A stretch of 64,000 nucleotides of DNA, from NCBI RefSeq assembly GCF_900109855.1, contig NZ_FOBO01000011.1:62001-126000 (forward strand), in the 5' to 3' direction. Of the stretch, positions 43,349-52,337 are shown in pieces. Source of the DNA: Roseovarius tolerans (lineage in GTDB: Bacteria; Pseudomonadota; Alphaproteobacteria; Rhodobacterales; Rhodobacteraceae). The notes beneath the pieces are model-generated. The model made no database searches, was not told the origin of the DNA, and was given only the letters and a program-made list of their open reading frames with translations. The first letter of the stretch is position 1, and each line of letters opens with the position of its first letter. The position numbers and the translations under genes are program-made.

Positions 43349-44853
43349 CCGCCCCGAACATCCTGATTTTCATGGTCGATCAGCTCAACGGCACGCTGTT
43401 TCCCGACGGCCCCGCGGACTGGCTGCATGCGCCCAACCTCAAACGTCTGGCGGCGCGCTCCACCCGCTTTGCCAATGCCTACACGGCCTCGCCGCTCTGC
43501 GCGCCGGGGCGGGCGAGTTTCATGTCGGGGCTGCTGCCGTCGCGCAGCCGTGTCTATGACAATGCCGCCGAGTTCTCGGCGGATATTCCGACCTATGCCC
43601 ACCACCTGCGCCGCGCGGGCTATCAGACCTGCCTGAGCGGAAAGATGCATTTCGTCGGCCCCGATCAGCTGCACGGCTTCGAGGAGCGGCTGACCACGGA
43701 TATCTACCCTGCCGATTTCGGCTGGACGCCGGATTATCGCAAGCCCGGCGAGCGGATCGACTGGTGGTATCACAATCTCGGCTCGGTCACCGGCAGCGGC
43801 GTCGCCGAGATTTCCAACCAGATGGAATACGATGACGAGGTGGCCTACAACGCCACCCGCAAGGTCTACGACCTCGCACGCGGGAAAGACGCGCGGCCCT
43901 GGTGCCTGACGGTCAGCTTCACCCATCCGCATGATCCCTACGTGGCGCGGCGCAAGTACTGGGATCTCTACGAGGAATGCGAGCATCTTCTGCCGCAGGT
44001 TCCGGCGATGGAATACGAGGATCACGACGCGCATTCGAAGCGTATCTTCGATGCCAATGACTGGCGCTCGTTTGACATCTCGGAAGAGGATATCCGCCGC
44101 TCCCGCCGCGCCTATTTCGCCAATATCTCTTATCTCGACGACAAGATCGGCGAGGTGATGGAGGCGCTGGAAGCCACCCGGCAGGAGGCTGTGATCCTCT
44201 TCGTGTCGGATCACGGCGACATGCTGGGCGAGCGCGGGCTGTGGTTCAAGATGTCCTTCTACGAGGGCTCGGCGCGCGTGCCGCTGATGATCAGCGCGCC
44301 GGACATGACGCTGGGCCTTGTGACCGACCCGGTGAGCAATATCGACGTCTGCCCCACCCTGTGCGATCTGGCAGGGGCCGACATGTCCGAGGTCATGCCA
44401 TGGACCGAGGGCCAGAGCCTCGTGCCGCTGGGGCAGGGCGCGCGCCGCGACGCGCCGGTGGCGATGGAATACGCCGCCGAGGCGTCCTACGCGCCGCTTG
44501 TCTCGCTGCGCTATGGCAAGTGGAAATACACCCGCTGCGTGCTCGACCCCGATCAGCTTTTCGATCTGGAGGCCGACCCGCATGAATTGACCAACCTCGC
44601 CGACGATTCCGCCCATGCCGGGACGCTGGCGCAGTTGCAGGCCAAGGCCGCCGCGCGCTGGGATCTCGATGCCTTCGATGCGCAGGTCCGCGAGAGCCAG
44701 GCCCGCCGCTGGGTGGTCTACGAGGCCCTGCGCCAGGGCGGCTATTACCCCTGGGATTACCAGCCGCTGCAACAGGCGTCCGAGCGCTACATGCGCAACC
44801 ACATGGATCTCAACGTGGTTGAGAAAAACGCCCGCTTTCCGAGAGGCGAATGA
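43345..44853 (+). CDS. betC: Choline-sulfatase
   Basis: 502 residues. Type I sulfatase: metal ligand Asp12 in FMVDQ, formylglycine site C52-A-P-G-R56 inside SPLCAPGRASFMSG, VSDHGDMLGERGLW near 288-301, and the C-terminal KYTRCVLDPDQLFDLEADP. The C-terminal tail (RRWVVYEALRQG and HMDLNVVEKNARFP) is typical of BetC. It hydrolyses choline-O-sulfate to choline and sulfate in the cytoplasm, feeding BetA. Needs a formylglycine-generating system encoded elsewhere. Coupled to betI by ATGA. Confidence 0.95.
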   Translation: MTAPNILIFMVDQLNGTLFPDGPADWLHAPNLKRLAARSTRFANAYTASPLCAPGRASFMSGLLPSRSRVYDNAAEFSADIPTYAHHLRRAGYQTCLSGKMHFVGPDQLHGFEERLTTDIYPADFGWTPDYRKPGERIDWWYHNLGSVTGSGVAEISNQMEYDDEVAYNATRKVYDLARGKDARPWCLTVSFTHPHDPYVARRKYWDLYEECEHLLPQVPAMEYEDHDAHSKRIFDANDWRSFDISEEDIRRSRRAYFANISYLDDKIGEVMEALEATRQEAVILFVSDHGDMLGERGLWFKMSFYEGSARVPLMISAPDMTLGLVTDPVSNIDVCPTLCDLAGADMSEVMPWTEGQSLVPLGQGARRDAPVAMEYAAEASYAPLVSLRYGKWKYTRCVLDPDQLFDLEADPHELTNLADDSAHAGTLAQLQAKAAARWDLDAFDAQVRESQARRWVVYEALRQGGYYPWDYQPLQQASERYMRNHMDLNVVEKNARFPRGE

Positions 44854-44856
44854 TGG

Positions 44857-44878
44857 CTTCATCTTGCCATAAATACTC
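44857..44878 (-). repeat. Dispersed motif TATTTATGGCAAGATGAAG (minus strand)
   Basis: Between betC and betA. Reads GAGTATTTATGGCAAGATGA plus AG on the minus strand, with CCCCGG further out. Exact 19-nt match to 19864-19886. Confidence 0.65.
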
Positions 44879-44911
44879 AAATACTCACCCCGGCCACGAA
44901 GGGCACCGCTG

Positions 44912-46567
44912 ATGGAGGCCGATTACGTCATCGTCGGCGCCGGTAGCGCGGGCTGCGCCATGGCCTACCGTCTGGCCGAGGCGGGCAAATCCGTGCTTGT
45001 GATCGAGCATGGCGGCACCGATGCGGGCCCCTTCATCCAGATGCCAGGCGCGCTCAGCTACCCGATGAATATGAAGCGTTACGACTGGGGCTACCGCACC
45101 GAGCCCGAGCCGCATCTGAACGGGCGGCGGCTGGCCTGTCCGCGCGGCAAGGTGATCGGCGGGTCGAGCAGCATCAACGGCATGGTCTATGTGCGCGGCC
45201 ATGCCCATGATTACGACCATTGGCGCGATCAGGGCTGCGACGGCTGGGGCTATGCCGATGTGCTGCCCTATTTCAAGCGCATGGAGAATTGGGACGATAG
45301 CGGCCATGGCGGCGATGCCGACTGGCGCGGCAGCGACGGCCCGCTGCATGTCAGCCGTGGCAAGCGTGACAACCCGCTGGTGCGCGCCTTTGTCGAGGCG
45401 GGGGTGCAGGCGGGGTATGAGCGCACCGACGACTATAACGGCGAAAAGCAGGAGGGCTTCGGCCCCTTTGAGATGTCGGTTTATAAGGGCCAGCGGTGGT
45501 CGGCGGCCAACGCCTATCTGCGCCCCGCTCTGAGGCTTGAGAATTGCGATCTGCTGCGCGGTCTGGTGCAGCGCGTGGTGATCGAAGAGGGCCGCGCGAC
45601 CGGCGTCGAGGTGCTGCGCGGGGGGCGGACCGAGGTCGTGCGCGCCCGCGAGGAGGTGATCCTTGCGGCCTCCTCGATCAACTCGCCGAAACTCCTGATG
45701 CTCTCGGGCGTCGGTCCGGCGGCGCATCTCGCGGAACACGGCATAAAGGTACAGGCCGACCGCCCCGGCGTGGGCGCGAACCTGCAGGACCATCTGGAGC
45801 TTTACATCCAGATGGCCGCGAGCCAGCCGGTCAGCCTCTACAAATACTGGAACCTTGTCGGCAAGGGTTGGGTGGGGCTGCAATGGCTGTTGGGAAAGCA
45901 GGGGCCGGGGGCGTCGAACCAGTTTGAAAGCTGCGGTTTCATTCGCTCGGCGGCGGGCGTCGATTTCCCCGATATCCAGTTCCATTTTCTGCCCATTGCG
46001 GTGCGCTATGACGGCAAGGCTGCGGCCGAGGGGCACGGGTTTCAGGCCCATGTCGGGCCGATGCGCAGCGCCTCACGCGGCGCGGTGACCCTGCGCAGTG
46101 CCGATCCTTCTGATGATCCGGTGATCCGCTTCAACTACATGAGCGAGGACAGCGACTGGGTCGATTTCCGGCGCTGCATCCGGCTCACGCGCGAGATCTT
46201 CGAGCAGGCGGCGTTTGCGCCCTATGTGCGCCATGAAATCCAGCCGGGCGCGGCGGTGCAGAGCGACGACGCCCTCGATGATTTCATCCGCGAACATGCC
46301 GAAAGCGCCTATCACCCCTGCGGCACCTGCAAGATGGGGCGCGCGGATGATCCGGAGGCGGTGGTCGACCCAAAAGGCCGGGTGATCGGGGTCGATGGCT
46401 TGCGCGTGGCCGATTCGAGCATCTTCCCGCGCATCACCAACGGCAATCTCAACGCGCCCTCGATCATGGCGGGCGAGAAGATCGCCGATGCCGTGCTAGG
46501 CCGTCGCCTTCCGCCCGACAACGCCGCGCCCTGGGTGCATCCTGATTGGCAGATCGCGCAGCGCTGA
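44912..46567 (+). CDS. betA: Choline dehydrogenase
   Basis: 551 residues, GMC oxidoreductase. FAD-binding [10 protein letters not shown] (8-17), the GMC signature [20 protein letters not shown] (about 73-92), and the C-terminal catalytic HPCGTCKMG (about 463-471) with the active-site histidine. Length matches BetA (about 550). Membrane-associated; oxidises choline to betaine aldehyde and further to betaine. A dedicated betaine-aldehyde dehydrogenase (betB) is not in the window. Regulated with betIC. Confidence 0.93.
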   Translation: MEADYVIVGAGSAGCAMAYRLAEAGKSVLVIEHGGTDAGPFIQMPGALSYPMNMKRYDWGYRTEPEPHLNGRRLACPRGKVIGGSSSINGMVYVRGHAHDYDHWRDQGCDGWGYADVLPYFKRMENWDDSGHGGDADWRGSDGPLHVSRGKRDNPLVRAFVEAGVQAGYERTDDYNGEKQEGFGPFEMSVYKGQRWSAANAYLRPALRLENCDLLRGLVQRVVIEEGRATGVEVLRGGRTEVVRAREEVILAASSINSPKLLMLSGVGPAAHLAEHGIKVQADRPGVGANLQDHLELYIQMAASQPVSLYKYWNLVGKGWVGLQWLLGKQGPGASNQFESCGFIRSAAGVDFPDIQFHFLPIAVRYDGKAAAEGHGFQAHVGPMRSASRGAVTLRSADPSDDPVIRFNYMSEDSDWVDFRRCIRLTREIFEQAAFAPYVRHEIQPGAAVQSDDALDDFIREHAESAYHPCGTCKMGRADDPEAVVDPKGRVIGVDGLRVADSSIFPRITNGNLNAPSIMAGEKIADAVLGRRLPPDNAAPWVHPDWQIAQR

Positions 46568-46633
46568 GCGTGCGTTAACCTTTTGTTCACCTTTCGTCTT
46601 GAAAGGCAGCAGGACCTGCGCCCATAAGGGGGC

Positions 46634-47302
46634 ATGTTAAGGATTTCTTTACTCATCGTTCTTAGTCTGTTCCCTGTGGCGTCCACGGCGCAGGGGTTCG
46701 GCGGGCCCGTGCGGGTGGTAGATGGCGATACGCTCGATGTGGGCGCGGTGCGGGTGCGGCTGCACGGCATCGACGCACCGGAACTGGGGCAGATCTGCAC
46801 CAATCCCGACGGTGCGACCTGGGATTGCGGCACCTGGGTCGCCGATCAGGTGCGCGCGCGGATCGCCACCCGCGACGCGCGCTGCGAGACGGTGGACACT
46901 GATCGCTATGGGCGCACCGTGGCCACCTGCAGGGTGGCGGGGCAGGATGTCGGGCGGATGCTGGTGACGGACGGGCTGGCGCTCGCCTATCGCAAGTATT
47001 CGATGGCCTATGACCTCGATGAAAAATCGGCGGTCGTGGCCGGGCGCGGCTTGCACGGGCATCTCATGGCCCGCCCCGAGGATCACCGCCGCGCCGTGCG
47101 CGAGGAGCGGGCGCAGCAGAATGCCGCGCCGAATGCCGATTGCCCGATCAAGGGCAACGTCAGTTCCAAGGGGCGGCGCATCTACCACATGCCGGGGCAG
47201 GCCGATTACGCGCGCACCGTGATCCGGCCCGCGACCGGCGAGCGCTGGTTCTGCGACGAGGCCGCGGCCCGGGCGGCGGGCTGGCGCCGGGCCAAACGCT
47301 AG
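46634..47302 (+). CDS. Thermonuclease-family (SNase) secreted nuclease with C-terminal extension
   Basis: 222 residues with a Sec signal (MLRISLLIVLSLFPVASTAQ). SNase core about 25-135: VRVVDGDTLDVG with the metal Asp, VRLHGIDAPELGQ with the catalytic arginine, then DRYGRTVATCRV with the second Glu/Arg region. Residues about 165-222 form a cysteine-containing tail: NADCPIKGNVSSKGRRIYHM, YARTVI and GERWFCDEAAARAAGWRRA, a pattern found after SNase domains in Rhodobacteraceae. Probably periplasmic. Not linked functionally to neighbours. Confidence 0.85.
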   Translation: MLRISLLIVLSLFPVASTAQGFGGPVRVVDGDTLDVGAVRVRLHGIDAPELGQICTNPDGATWDCGTWVADQVRARIATRDARCETVDTDRYGRTVATCRVAGQDVGRMLVTDGLALAYRKYSMAYDLDEKSAVVAGRGLHGHLMARPEDHRRAVREERAQQNAAPNADCPIKGNVSSKGRRIYHMPGQADYARTVIRPATGERWFCDEAAARAAGWRRAKR

Positions 47303-47356
47303 CCTGCAGGGGCAGGCTGCGCCGCGCGCCAAGGAATGACCGCTGCGGCGGATTTC

Positions 47357-47370
47357 TTGATCCGGATCAA
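47357..47370. promoter_or_regulatory. FnrL/FNR-type box TTGAT-CCGG-ATCAA
   Basis: Perfect 14-bp palindrome TTGATCCGGATCAA, 61 nt upstream of the ydcH ATG, spacing suitable for an activating FNR-family site (about -40). A Crp/Fnr regulator gene is 1.3 kb away. Confidence 0.75.
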
Positions 47371-47431
47371 GGCTTGCCGCTTGTGTGGCGTCTAGGCTCC
47401 GAGTCGAACGACACAGAAGGAGCAACGCGCG

Positions 47432-47668
47432 ATGTCCCACACCCCCCATGAGCTGCATGAGGAATTTCCCGATCTGGCCGAGAAGATCAGCGAGATGAAA
47501 CAGTCCGACGCGCATTTCGCCCGGCTGGCGGATGAATATCACGAGATCAACCGCCGGGTTCACCGCGCCGAGACCCTCGTCTCGCCGGTGGAAGAGCTGA
47601 CTGAGGTGGAAATGCGCAAACAGCGCGCGGTGCTCAAGGATGAAATCTATCGCATGCTGACCGCCTGA
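47432..47668 (+). CDS. YdcH/DUF465 family protein
   Basis: 78 residues, helical and charged. DUF465 pattern: FARLADEYHEINRRVHRAET near residues 30-50 and MRKQRAVLKDEIYRML at the C-terminus. Small cytoplasmic coiled-coil hairpin of unknown role. AGAAGGAGCAACGCGCG precedes the ATG. The FnrL-type box upstream predicts oxygen-dependent expression. A hairpin follows the gene. Confidence 0.85.
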   Translation: MSHTPHELHEEFPDLAEKISEMKQSDAHFARLADEYHEINRRVHRAETLVSPVEELTEVEMRKQRAVLKDEIYRMLTA

Positions 47669-47690
47669 ACGGCCGGAGCAGGCACGGCCA

Positions 47691-47724
47691 AAGGGGCCGG
47701 GGGGACGTGTCCCGCCCGGCCCTT
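47691..47724 (+). terminator. GC-rich stem-loop after ydcH
   Basis: Nested stems: AAGG(G)GCCGGG with CCCGGCCCTT, one bulge, and GGGAC/GTCCC inside. No U tract follows; probably a weak terminator. Confidence 0.5.
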
Positions 47725-47891
47725 CGGTCGTCCGGAGCGTAAAAATTCTTGCAATGTGGCGCGGGGTTTTCCACCATGGACGGGTTGATCGAACGCCTTT
47801 CATCAGCCCATTCATTCGCCACGAGTGCCACAATGTCACAGATTCTCGCGCTGCACGCCTTGGACCCGATGGGCCATGTCGGTGCCGTGGC

Positions 47892-48275
47892 ATGAGCGTC
47901 GCGCTCGCCCTGATCGCGCTCGCGCTCTTTCAGATCAAGCATTATCTGGCGGATTTCCAATGGCAAAACGGCTGGATGATCGCGGGCAAGGCGCGGTATG
48001 GCCATCCGGGCGGCGTGGCGCATGCCGGGCTGCATGCGCTCTTGTCGCTGCCGATCCTTCTCTTCGTGACAGGCGGTTGGAGCGGGACAGTCGCGGGGGT
48101 GCTGATCGCGGAAGGGCTGGTTCATTACCATATCGACTGGCTCAAGCTGCGCCTCGGTGCGGCGCGCGACATCGGACCTGACGACCGGGAATTCTGGCAT
48201 CTTGTGGGGCTCGACCAGATGGCGCATCAGATGACCTATCTGGGTGTGCTCGCGGTGCTGGCCATCCAGGGGTGA
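47892..48275 (+). CDS. DUF3307 membrane protein
   Basis: 127 residues from ATG 47892. The motif QIKHYLADFQWQN near the N-terminus and HYHIDWLKLR with DREFWHLVGLDQMAHQMTYL at the C-terminus are those of DUF3307. About three hydrophobic helices with conserved His/Asp in the membrane portion, which hints at metal or proton handling; no role is known. The in-frame start at 47754 is rejected as it precedes the conserved N-terminus. Confidence 0.8.
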   Translation: MSVALALIALALFQIKHYLADFQWQNGWMIAGKARYGHPGGVAHAGLHALLSLPILLFVTGGWSGTVAGVLIAEGLVHYHIDWLKLRLGAARDIGPDDREFWHLVGLDQMAHQMTYLGVLAVLAIQG

Positions 48276-48638
48276 TCCGGCAGGGAAAAGCCCCCGACCG
48301 AACCGGCAACACGCTTGGACACGGTCTTGGGTTCGATCGAGGGCATCAGTTGGTCATAAAAATGACTGCTTACAATCAAGAGGACAGGTGACGGAAAAAA
48401 CTGCACGCCACCCTCGGAAACCGGTGCCAGAGGGCCACTCACTACCCAGCCCCTCCGGGTGCCCGCACCGCACGGGAGTCTCGACGATGCGTTCCGGACG
48501 TTGATCAGCATACACTCACTGCGCTGATCCGGTGTCGATCGGGACCAACTCGTGATCGCCACCTGCCCGCCGAAGGGGTAAACCCCGATTTCCTGAATCC
48601 ACTATGCGACGGGCGCGCTCACGCCGCTGTGATCCGCT
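48276..48638. other. Gene-poor interval (363 nt)
   Basis: No ORF here has a ribosome site or recognisable product. It contains small stem-loops: GATCAGC/GCTGATC (48503-48509 with 48523-48529) and GGGGTAAACCCC near 48577-48588. A small RNA is possible; nothing specific was recognised. Confidence 0.4.
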
Positions 48639-49340
48639 TCACAGGTTGGGCGTGTTTTTTATGATTTCGGCGGGGTGGCACAGGCGAATGACGCCTGTCT
48701 CGATTTCAATGTCCCCCTGATCCTGCAGCAATTTCAATTGCTTGTTGACGGCTTCGCGGGTCACGCCCAGCATTTCGGCGAGCGCGGTTTGCGAAAACTT
48801 TCGCCCCAGGCTCAGACCTTCGGGGCGCAAGTCGCCATGTTGCAGGCCAAGTTCCGTCAGCTTTTGCAAGAGCCGGCGTTGCAGGTTGTCAAAGGCAAAT
48901 CGGTGCAGGCTGTCATTCGATTGCCGCAGGCGCCGCGACAGAAAGGCGATGAGATGCCGCGCGAGCGCGGGTTCCTCTGCCAGAAGCGCGACCATGGTCC
49001 CGGTCCCGACATGCAAAAGCACCGAATCCTCCAGGGCGGTGACCGTCGCCGAGCGGGGATCGGGCGTCACGAGGGTCATTTCGCCCAGCGGTGCACCATG
49101 TTCGGGCAGCGCCAGCACGAGCGTGTTGCCGTCAGCATCGGTGATGCTGACCTGAACCAGCCCGCTGCACAGCACATAGAGCCCGTCCGAGGGATCGCCT
49201 TCGTGAAAGAGCGCCTCGCCCTTGGCGAGTGCAACGCCGCGCGTCCACGTCGCCATGCGGGTGATCACCTCGGGTTCCAGCCCGTCGAACAGCGGGCAGG
49301 CCCGCAGGAACCGCTCCTTCTGGGACGCGGCGATTTTCAT
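48639..49340 (-). CDS. Crp/Fnr-family transcription regulator without iron-sulfur cysteines
   Basis: 233 residues. cNMP-binding domain (about 15-130; GEALFHEGDPSDGLYVLCSG, then LGEMTLVTPDPRSATVTA) and a Crp-type winged helix (about 160-225; LGRKFSQTALAEMLGVTREA, VNKQLKLL). The N-terminal cysteine cluster of FNR/FnrL is missing, so it is not an oxygen-sensing FNR. The RSA in the phosphate-binding cassette keeps the Arg-Ser expected for cyclic nucleotide contacts. Targets are unknown. Confidence 0.9.
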   Translation of the reverse strand: MKIAASQKERFLRACPLFDGLEPEVITRMATWTRGVALAKGEALFHEGDPSDGLYVLCSGLVQVSITDADGNTLVLALPEHGAPLGEMTLVTPDPRSATVTALEDSVLLHVGTGTMVALLAEEPALARHLIAFLSRRLRQSNDSLHRFAFDNLQRRLLQKLTELGLQHGDLRPEGLSLGRKFSQTALAEMLGVTREAVNKQLKLLQDQGDIEIETGVIRLCHPAEIIKNTPNL

Positions 49341-49498
49341 GGTGCAGTCCGTCTGAACATGCGCGCGACGATACAGACCGCGCGACCGGGTTCAAGGTGA
49401 AATGACCGGCACGCGGCCGCTGATCGGCGAGAAATCCGGAAGGGGGCACGGTTGACCGCCCGGATCGTGCCGTCGCGCGCGGTCCGAGTCCTGTGTCG

Positions 49499-50602
49499 TC
49501 ACTCCGTCTCGGTTACCCGGTATTGCGCCTTTGCCAGCCACTCTGGGCTGACCTCGACCCCCCAGCCGGGGGCGTCGGTCACCGTGGCGTGCCCGTCCTC
49601 GATCCGGTAGGGGTCAGAGGTGAAAAGACCCTGTTGCCAGGGGTAGTAGTCCAGCCCCTCGATCGAAAATTCCAGATACTTCCCGGCATTCGGGATCGCC
49701 CGCAGCAGGTGCATCGTGAACAGCGTCACCATCGACAGGTTGGCCGCGTGCGGCGTCACCGGCAGGCCCGCAGCCTCGGCCATGCGGGCCACGCGCAGGG
49801 TGCGCGACAAGCCGCCCAGATAGCAGATATCGGGCTGGATCACATCGACGACGCGGTCGCCGATCATGGTCTGCCAGCGTTCCATCATGCAATCCTGCTC
49901 GCCACCGGTGATGTCGATCCCGAGCGCGTCGGTCACTTCCTTCGTCTGCGCGAATTCCCAATAGGGGCAGGGTTCCTCGTAATGTGAGATGCCGTTGTCC
50001 TGCAGCATCCGCCCGACCTCGATGGCGCGGGCGGGGGAGTAACAGGAATTGGCATCGACCAGCAGGGCCACGTCGTCGCCCATGGCGCGGCGCATGGTGG
50101 GCACGATCTCTTCGGTGCGGCCGGGCCATTCGTCGCGGTCGCGCCCGACCTCTGCGCCGATGCGGAACTTGAAGGCGTCAAACCCGTGCGTGTCGCGCAG
50201 CCGCAGCAGGCGCGTGGCCTCATTCTTTGGCGTGATATCGCGCTTCATCGACGAGCCATAGGCCCGGACCGGACCCGGCGTGCCGCCGATCAGTGCGCAG
50301 ACCGGCTTGCCCTCGCGCCGCCCGCGCATGTCCCAAACGGCCGTGTCCACCCCGCCCATGGCCCGGCGCAGGTAGGCACCGGGGAATTTGTGCTCGCGGT
50401 CGCGCACGAGGTCGAGCATCGCGTCGATGTCATCGCAGCCGAGCCCGAGCACATGCGGCGCGACCTGCCGGTGCAGCACCTGCGCGGTGATATCGGCGCA
50501 GTAGGGGGCGACTTGCCCCCAGCCCTGCGCCCCGTCTTCGGCGGTCGCCCGGACGAAACAGACGAATTCGTTGGAAAAAGTTTCGAGTTTGACGAGTTTC
50601 AT
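49499..50602 (-). CDS. Enolase-superfamily enzyme (mandelate racemase/muconate lactonizing type)
   Basis: 367 residues. Capping domain to about 130, then the barrel with K145-F-R147 (KxR), metal ligands Asp183 (LLVDAN), Glu209 (HYEEP) and Glu235 (GGEQ), and the His285-Asp258 dyad (TPHAANLS; QPDICYLGG). The dyad and the KxR element place it in the mandelate racemase subgroup, whose members dehydrate sugar acids or racemise 2-hydroxy acids and betaine-like compounds. It is divergent from the MocR gene over 119 nt that contain a matching MocR-type motif. Confidence 0.88.
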   Translation of the reverse strand: MKLVKLETFSNEFVCFVRATAEDGAQGWGQVAPYCADITAQVLHRQVAPHVLGLGCDDIDAMLDLVRDREHKFPGAYLRRAMGGVDTAVWDMRGRREGKPVCALIGGTPGPVRAYGSSMKRDITPKNEATRLLRLRDTHGFDAFKFRIGAEVGRDRDEWPGRTEEIVPTMRRAMGDDVALLVDANSCYSPARAIEVGRMLQDNGISHYEEPCPYWEFAQTKEVTDALGIDITGGEQDCMMERWQTMIGDRVVDVIQPDICYLGGLSRTLRVARMAEAAGLPVTPHAANLSMVTLFTMHLLRAIPNAGKYLEFSIEGLDYYPWQQGLFTSDPYRIEDGHATVTDAPGWGVEVSPEWLAKAQYRVTETE

Positions 50603-50675
50603 GAGGCTTCACCGGTGTTTGCCGACCGAGACGGGCGGGTCCTGAAAACGCTGGCGAAAAAACGGAATGCCAGAT

Positions 50676-50706
50676 ATATCCATTTCCACATTTTCCCCAG
50701 ACCAAT
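50676..50706. promoter_or_regulatory. Bipartite motif ATATCCA-N15-CAGACCAAT (probable MocR site)
   Basis: Lies 16 nt before the MocR start, in the gap shared with the divergent enolase-type gene. The same two half-motifs recur in reverse orientation at 52214-52245 before the oxidase gene (spacing 16). Confidence 0.6.
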
Positions 50707-50721
50707 TGACGGGAGGCGACC

Positions 50722-52200
50722 GTGAAACATGCCGCTGGCGCCTTGTTGTCCTCGATCCGGCTGGACCGTTCGCTGCGGCGCAGCGTCAGCGTGCAGCTTT
50801 ATATGGTGCTGCGCGACATGATCCTGTCGGGCGCGCTGAGGGCTGCGGATCGGTTGCCCGCGACCCGGACCCTGGCCAAGGAAATCGGGGTGTCGCGCAC
50901 CACGGTCATCGACGCGATTGACAGGCTGGTCGCCGAAGGCATGCTGGTGTCGCGCATCGGGGCAGGCACCTTCGTCAGCGAGACGCTGGACAGTCAGACG
51001 CTGACCGCCGCGCCCCGACAGGGGGCGGAGGCCGGCGGGCAGAAACCGCGGGTGTCCCATGTCATCAGCCAGGCCCAGAACAGCTATGCGCAACGCGCGT
51101 GGCTGCCGCACAAGCCGCGCGCCTTCGTCACCGCGCTGCCTGCGCTCGACGCCTTTCCGATGGCGCATTGGGCGCGGCTGTCGGCGCGGCATTTGCGGGG
51201 CGGGCGCGGTGATGTGATGGGCTATGGCCAGCCCAAGGGGCTCGACGCGCTTCGGCGGGCGATCGCCACGCATCTTGGGGCGCTCAAGGGGATAAAATGT
51301 CACCCGGAGCAGGTGTTCATCACCTCCGGCGCGCAACATGCCTTTTCGCTGATCGGGCGGCTCTTGCTCAATCCCGGTGATCGGGTCTGGATGGAGAACC
51401 CCGGTGCCTCGGGGGCGCGCAACGCGTTTCTGTCGGAAGGTGCCGAACTGGTCCCGGTGGAGGTCGACGACCAGGGCTTGGTCGTGTCGGACGGGTTGGC
51501 CAAGGCACCGCATTTCCGATTGGCATTTGTCACGCCATCGCATCAGCAACCGCTTGGCCATGTCATGTCATTGCCCCGCAGGCTGGAACTGTTGCAGGCG
51601 GCGGAACAGGCGCAGGCGCTGATCATCGAGGACGATTACGACGGTGAATTCTATTATGGCAATACGCCGCGCCCCGCGCTGCGCAGTATCGATTCGACCG
51701 GGCGGGTGATCTATGTCGGCACCTTTTCCAAGTCGCTGTTTCCGTCGCTGCGTCTGGGATTCGCCCTGGTGCCCGAGCGCATGGTCGAGGCGTTCGAGCG
51801 GATGTTCGACACATGGGCCAGCGGGCCGTCCACCGCGACACAGGCGATTGTTGCGGAGTTCATGGACGAGGGCCATTTCGCGACGCATATCCGCCTGATG
51901 CGGCAGCTTTACAAGGCGCGCTACGAGGCTCTGCAGGACGCCGCGCGCAGCTTGCCCGACACCATTCGCCTGCAGGAAACGACCAGCGGCTTTCATACCC
52001 CTGCGTTTTTCGACAGGCGGGTGGACGAAGCCGAGGTGGTGGCGCAGGCGGCGGCACAGGGGGTGACGCTTGCTCCGCTGGGCCGCTACTGCCTGTCGGC
52101 GATCCCGCAAACCGGCCTTGTCTTCGGATTTGGCTGTACCACCCCCGAGGATATCGCGCGCGGTATCGGCGTTCTGCGCGATCTGCCGGTTCTGCGCTAG
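50722..52200 (+). CDS. MocR/PdxR-family regulator (GntR-aminotransferase fusion)
   Basis: 492 residues from GTG 50722, with GGGAGG 5 nt upstream. N-terminal GntR winged helix (about 20-88; LPATRTLAKEIGVSRTTVID) joined to a fold-type I aminotransferase domain, PLP lysine K337 in GTFSKSLFP, and IEDDYDGEFYY as cofactor Asp region. MocR regulators sense PLP-bound amines or amino acids (GabR, TauR, EnuR). Repeated motif pairs flank it on both sides. It sits between an enolase-type enzyme and a FAD-oxidase/ABC operon, probably its targets. Confidence 0.92.
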   Translation: MKHAAGALLSSIRLDRSLRRSVSVQLYMVLRDMILSGALRAADRLPATRTLAKEIGVSRTTVIDAIDRLVAEGMLVSRIGAGTFVSETLDSQTLTAAPRQGAEAGGQKPRVSHVISQAQNSYAQRAWLPHKPRAFVTALPALDAFPMAHWARLSARHLRGGRGDVMGYGQPKGLDALRRAIATHLGALKGIKCHPEQVFITSGAQHAFSLIGRLLLNPGDRVWMENPGASGARNAFLSEGAELVPVEVDDQGLVVSDGLAKAPHFRLAFVTPSHQQPLGHVMSLPRRLELLQAAEQAQALIIEDDYDGEFYYGNTPRPALRSIDSTGRVIYVGTFSKSLFPSLRLGFALVPERMVEAFERMFDTWASGPSTATQAIVAEFMDEGHFATHIRLMRQLYKARYEALQDAARSLPDTIRLQETTSGFHTPAFFDRRVDEAEVVAQAAAQGVTLAPLGRYCLSAIPQTGLVFGFGCTTPEDIARGIGVLRDLPVLR

Positions 52201-52213
52201 GCAGGCAGGCCGG

Positions 52214-52245
52214 ATTGGTCTGAAAAGTTTTGTCATATTGGATAT
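52214..52245. promoter_or_regulatory. Bipartite motif ATTGGTCTG-N16-TGGATAT (probable MocR site)
   Basis: Reverse complement of the motif at 50676-50706 (same half-sites, spacing 16 instead of 15), about 95 nt upstream of the FAD oxidase gene. Confidence 0.6.
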
Positions 52246-52337
52246 GAAGCGCGGGCCAATCTTGGCCTAGCGTTCCAACCTGAGCCTGCGGACGGGGGAT
52301 GTCCCGCCGGGGCCGAAGGAGCGCCGAGTTCAAACGC

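Noticed and set aside
48236-48562. 108-aa minus-strand ORF
   Set aside because: Overlaps the DUF3307 end, has no ribosome site and no recognisable domain.
48639-49340. Assignment of the Crp/Fnr protein as FnrL
   Set aside because: It lacks the N-terminal cysteine cluster needed for the iron-sulfur sensor.
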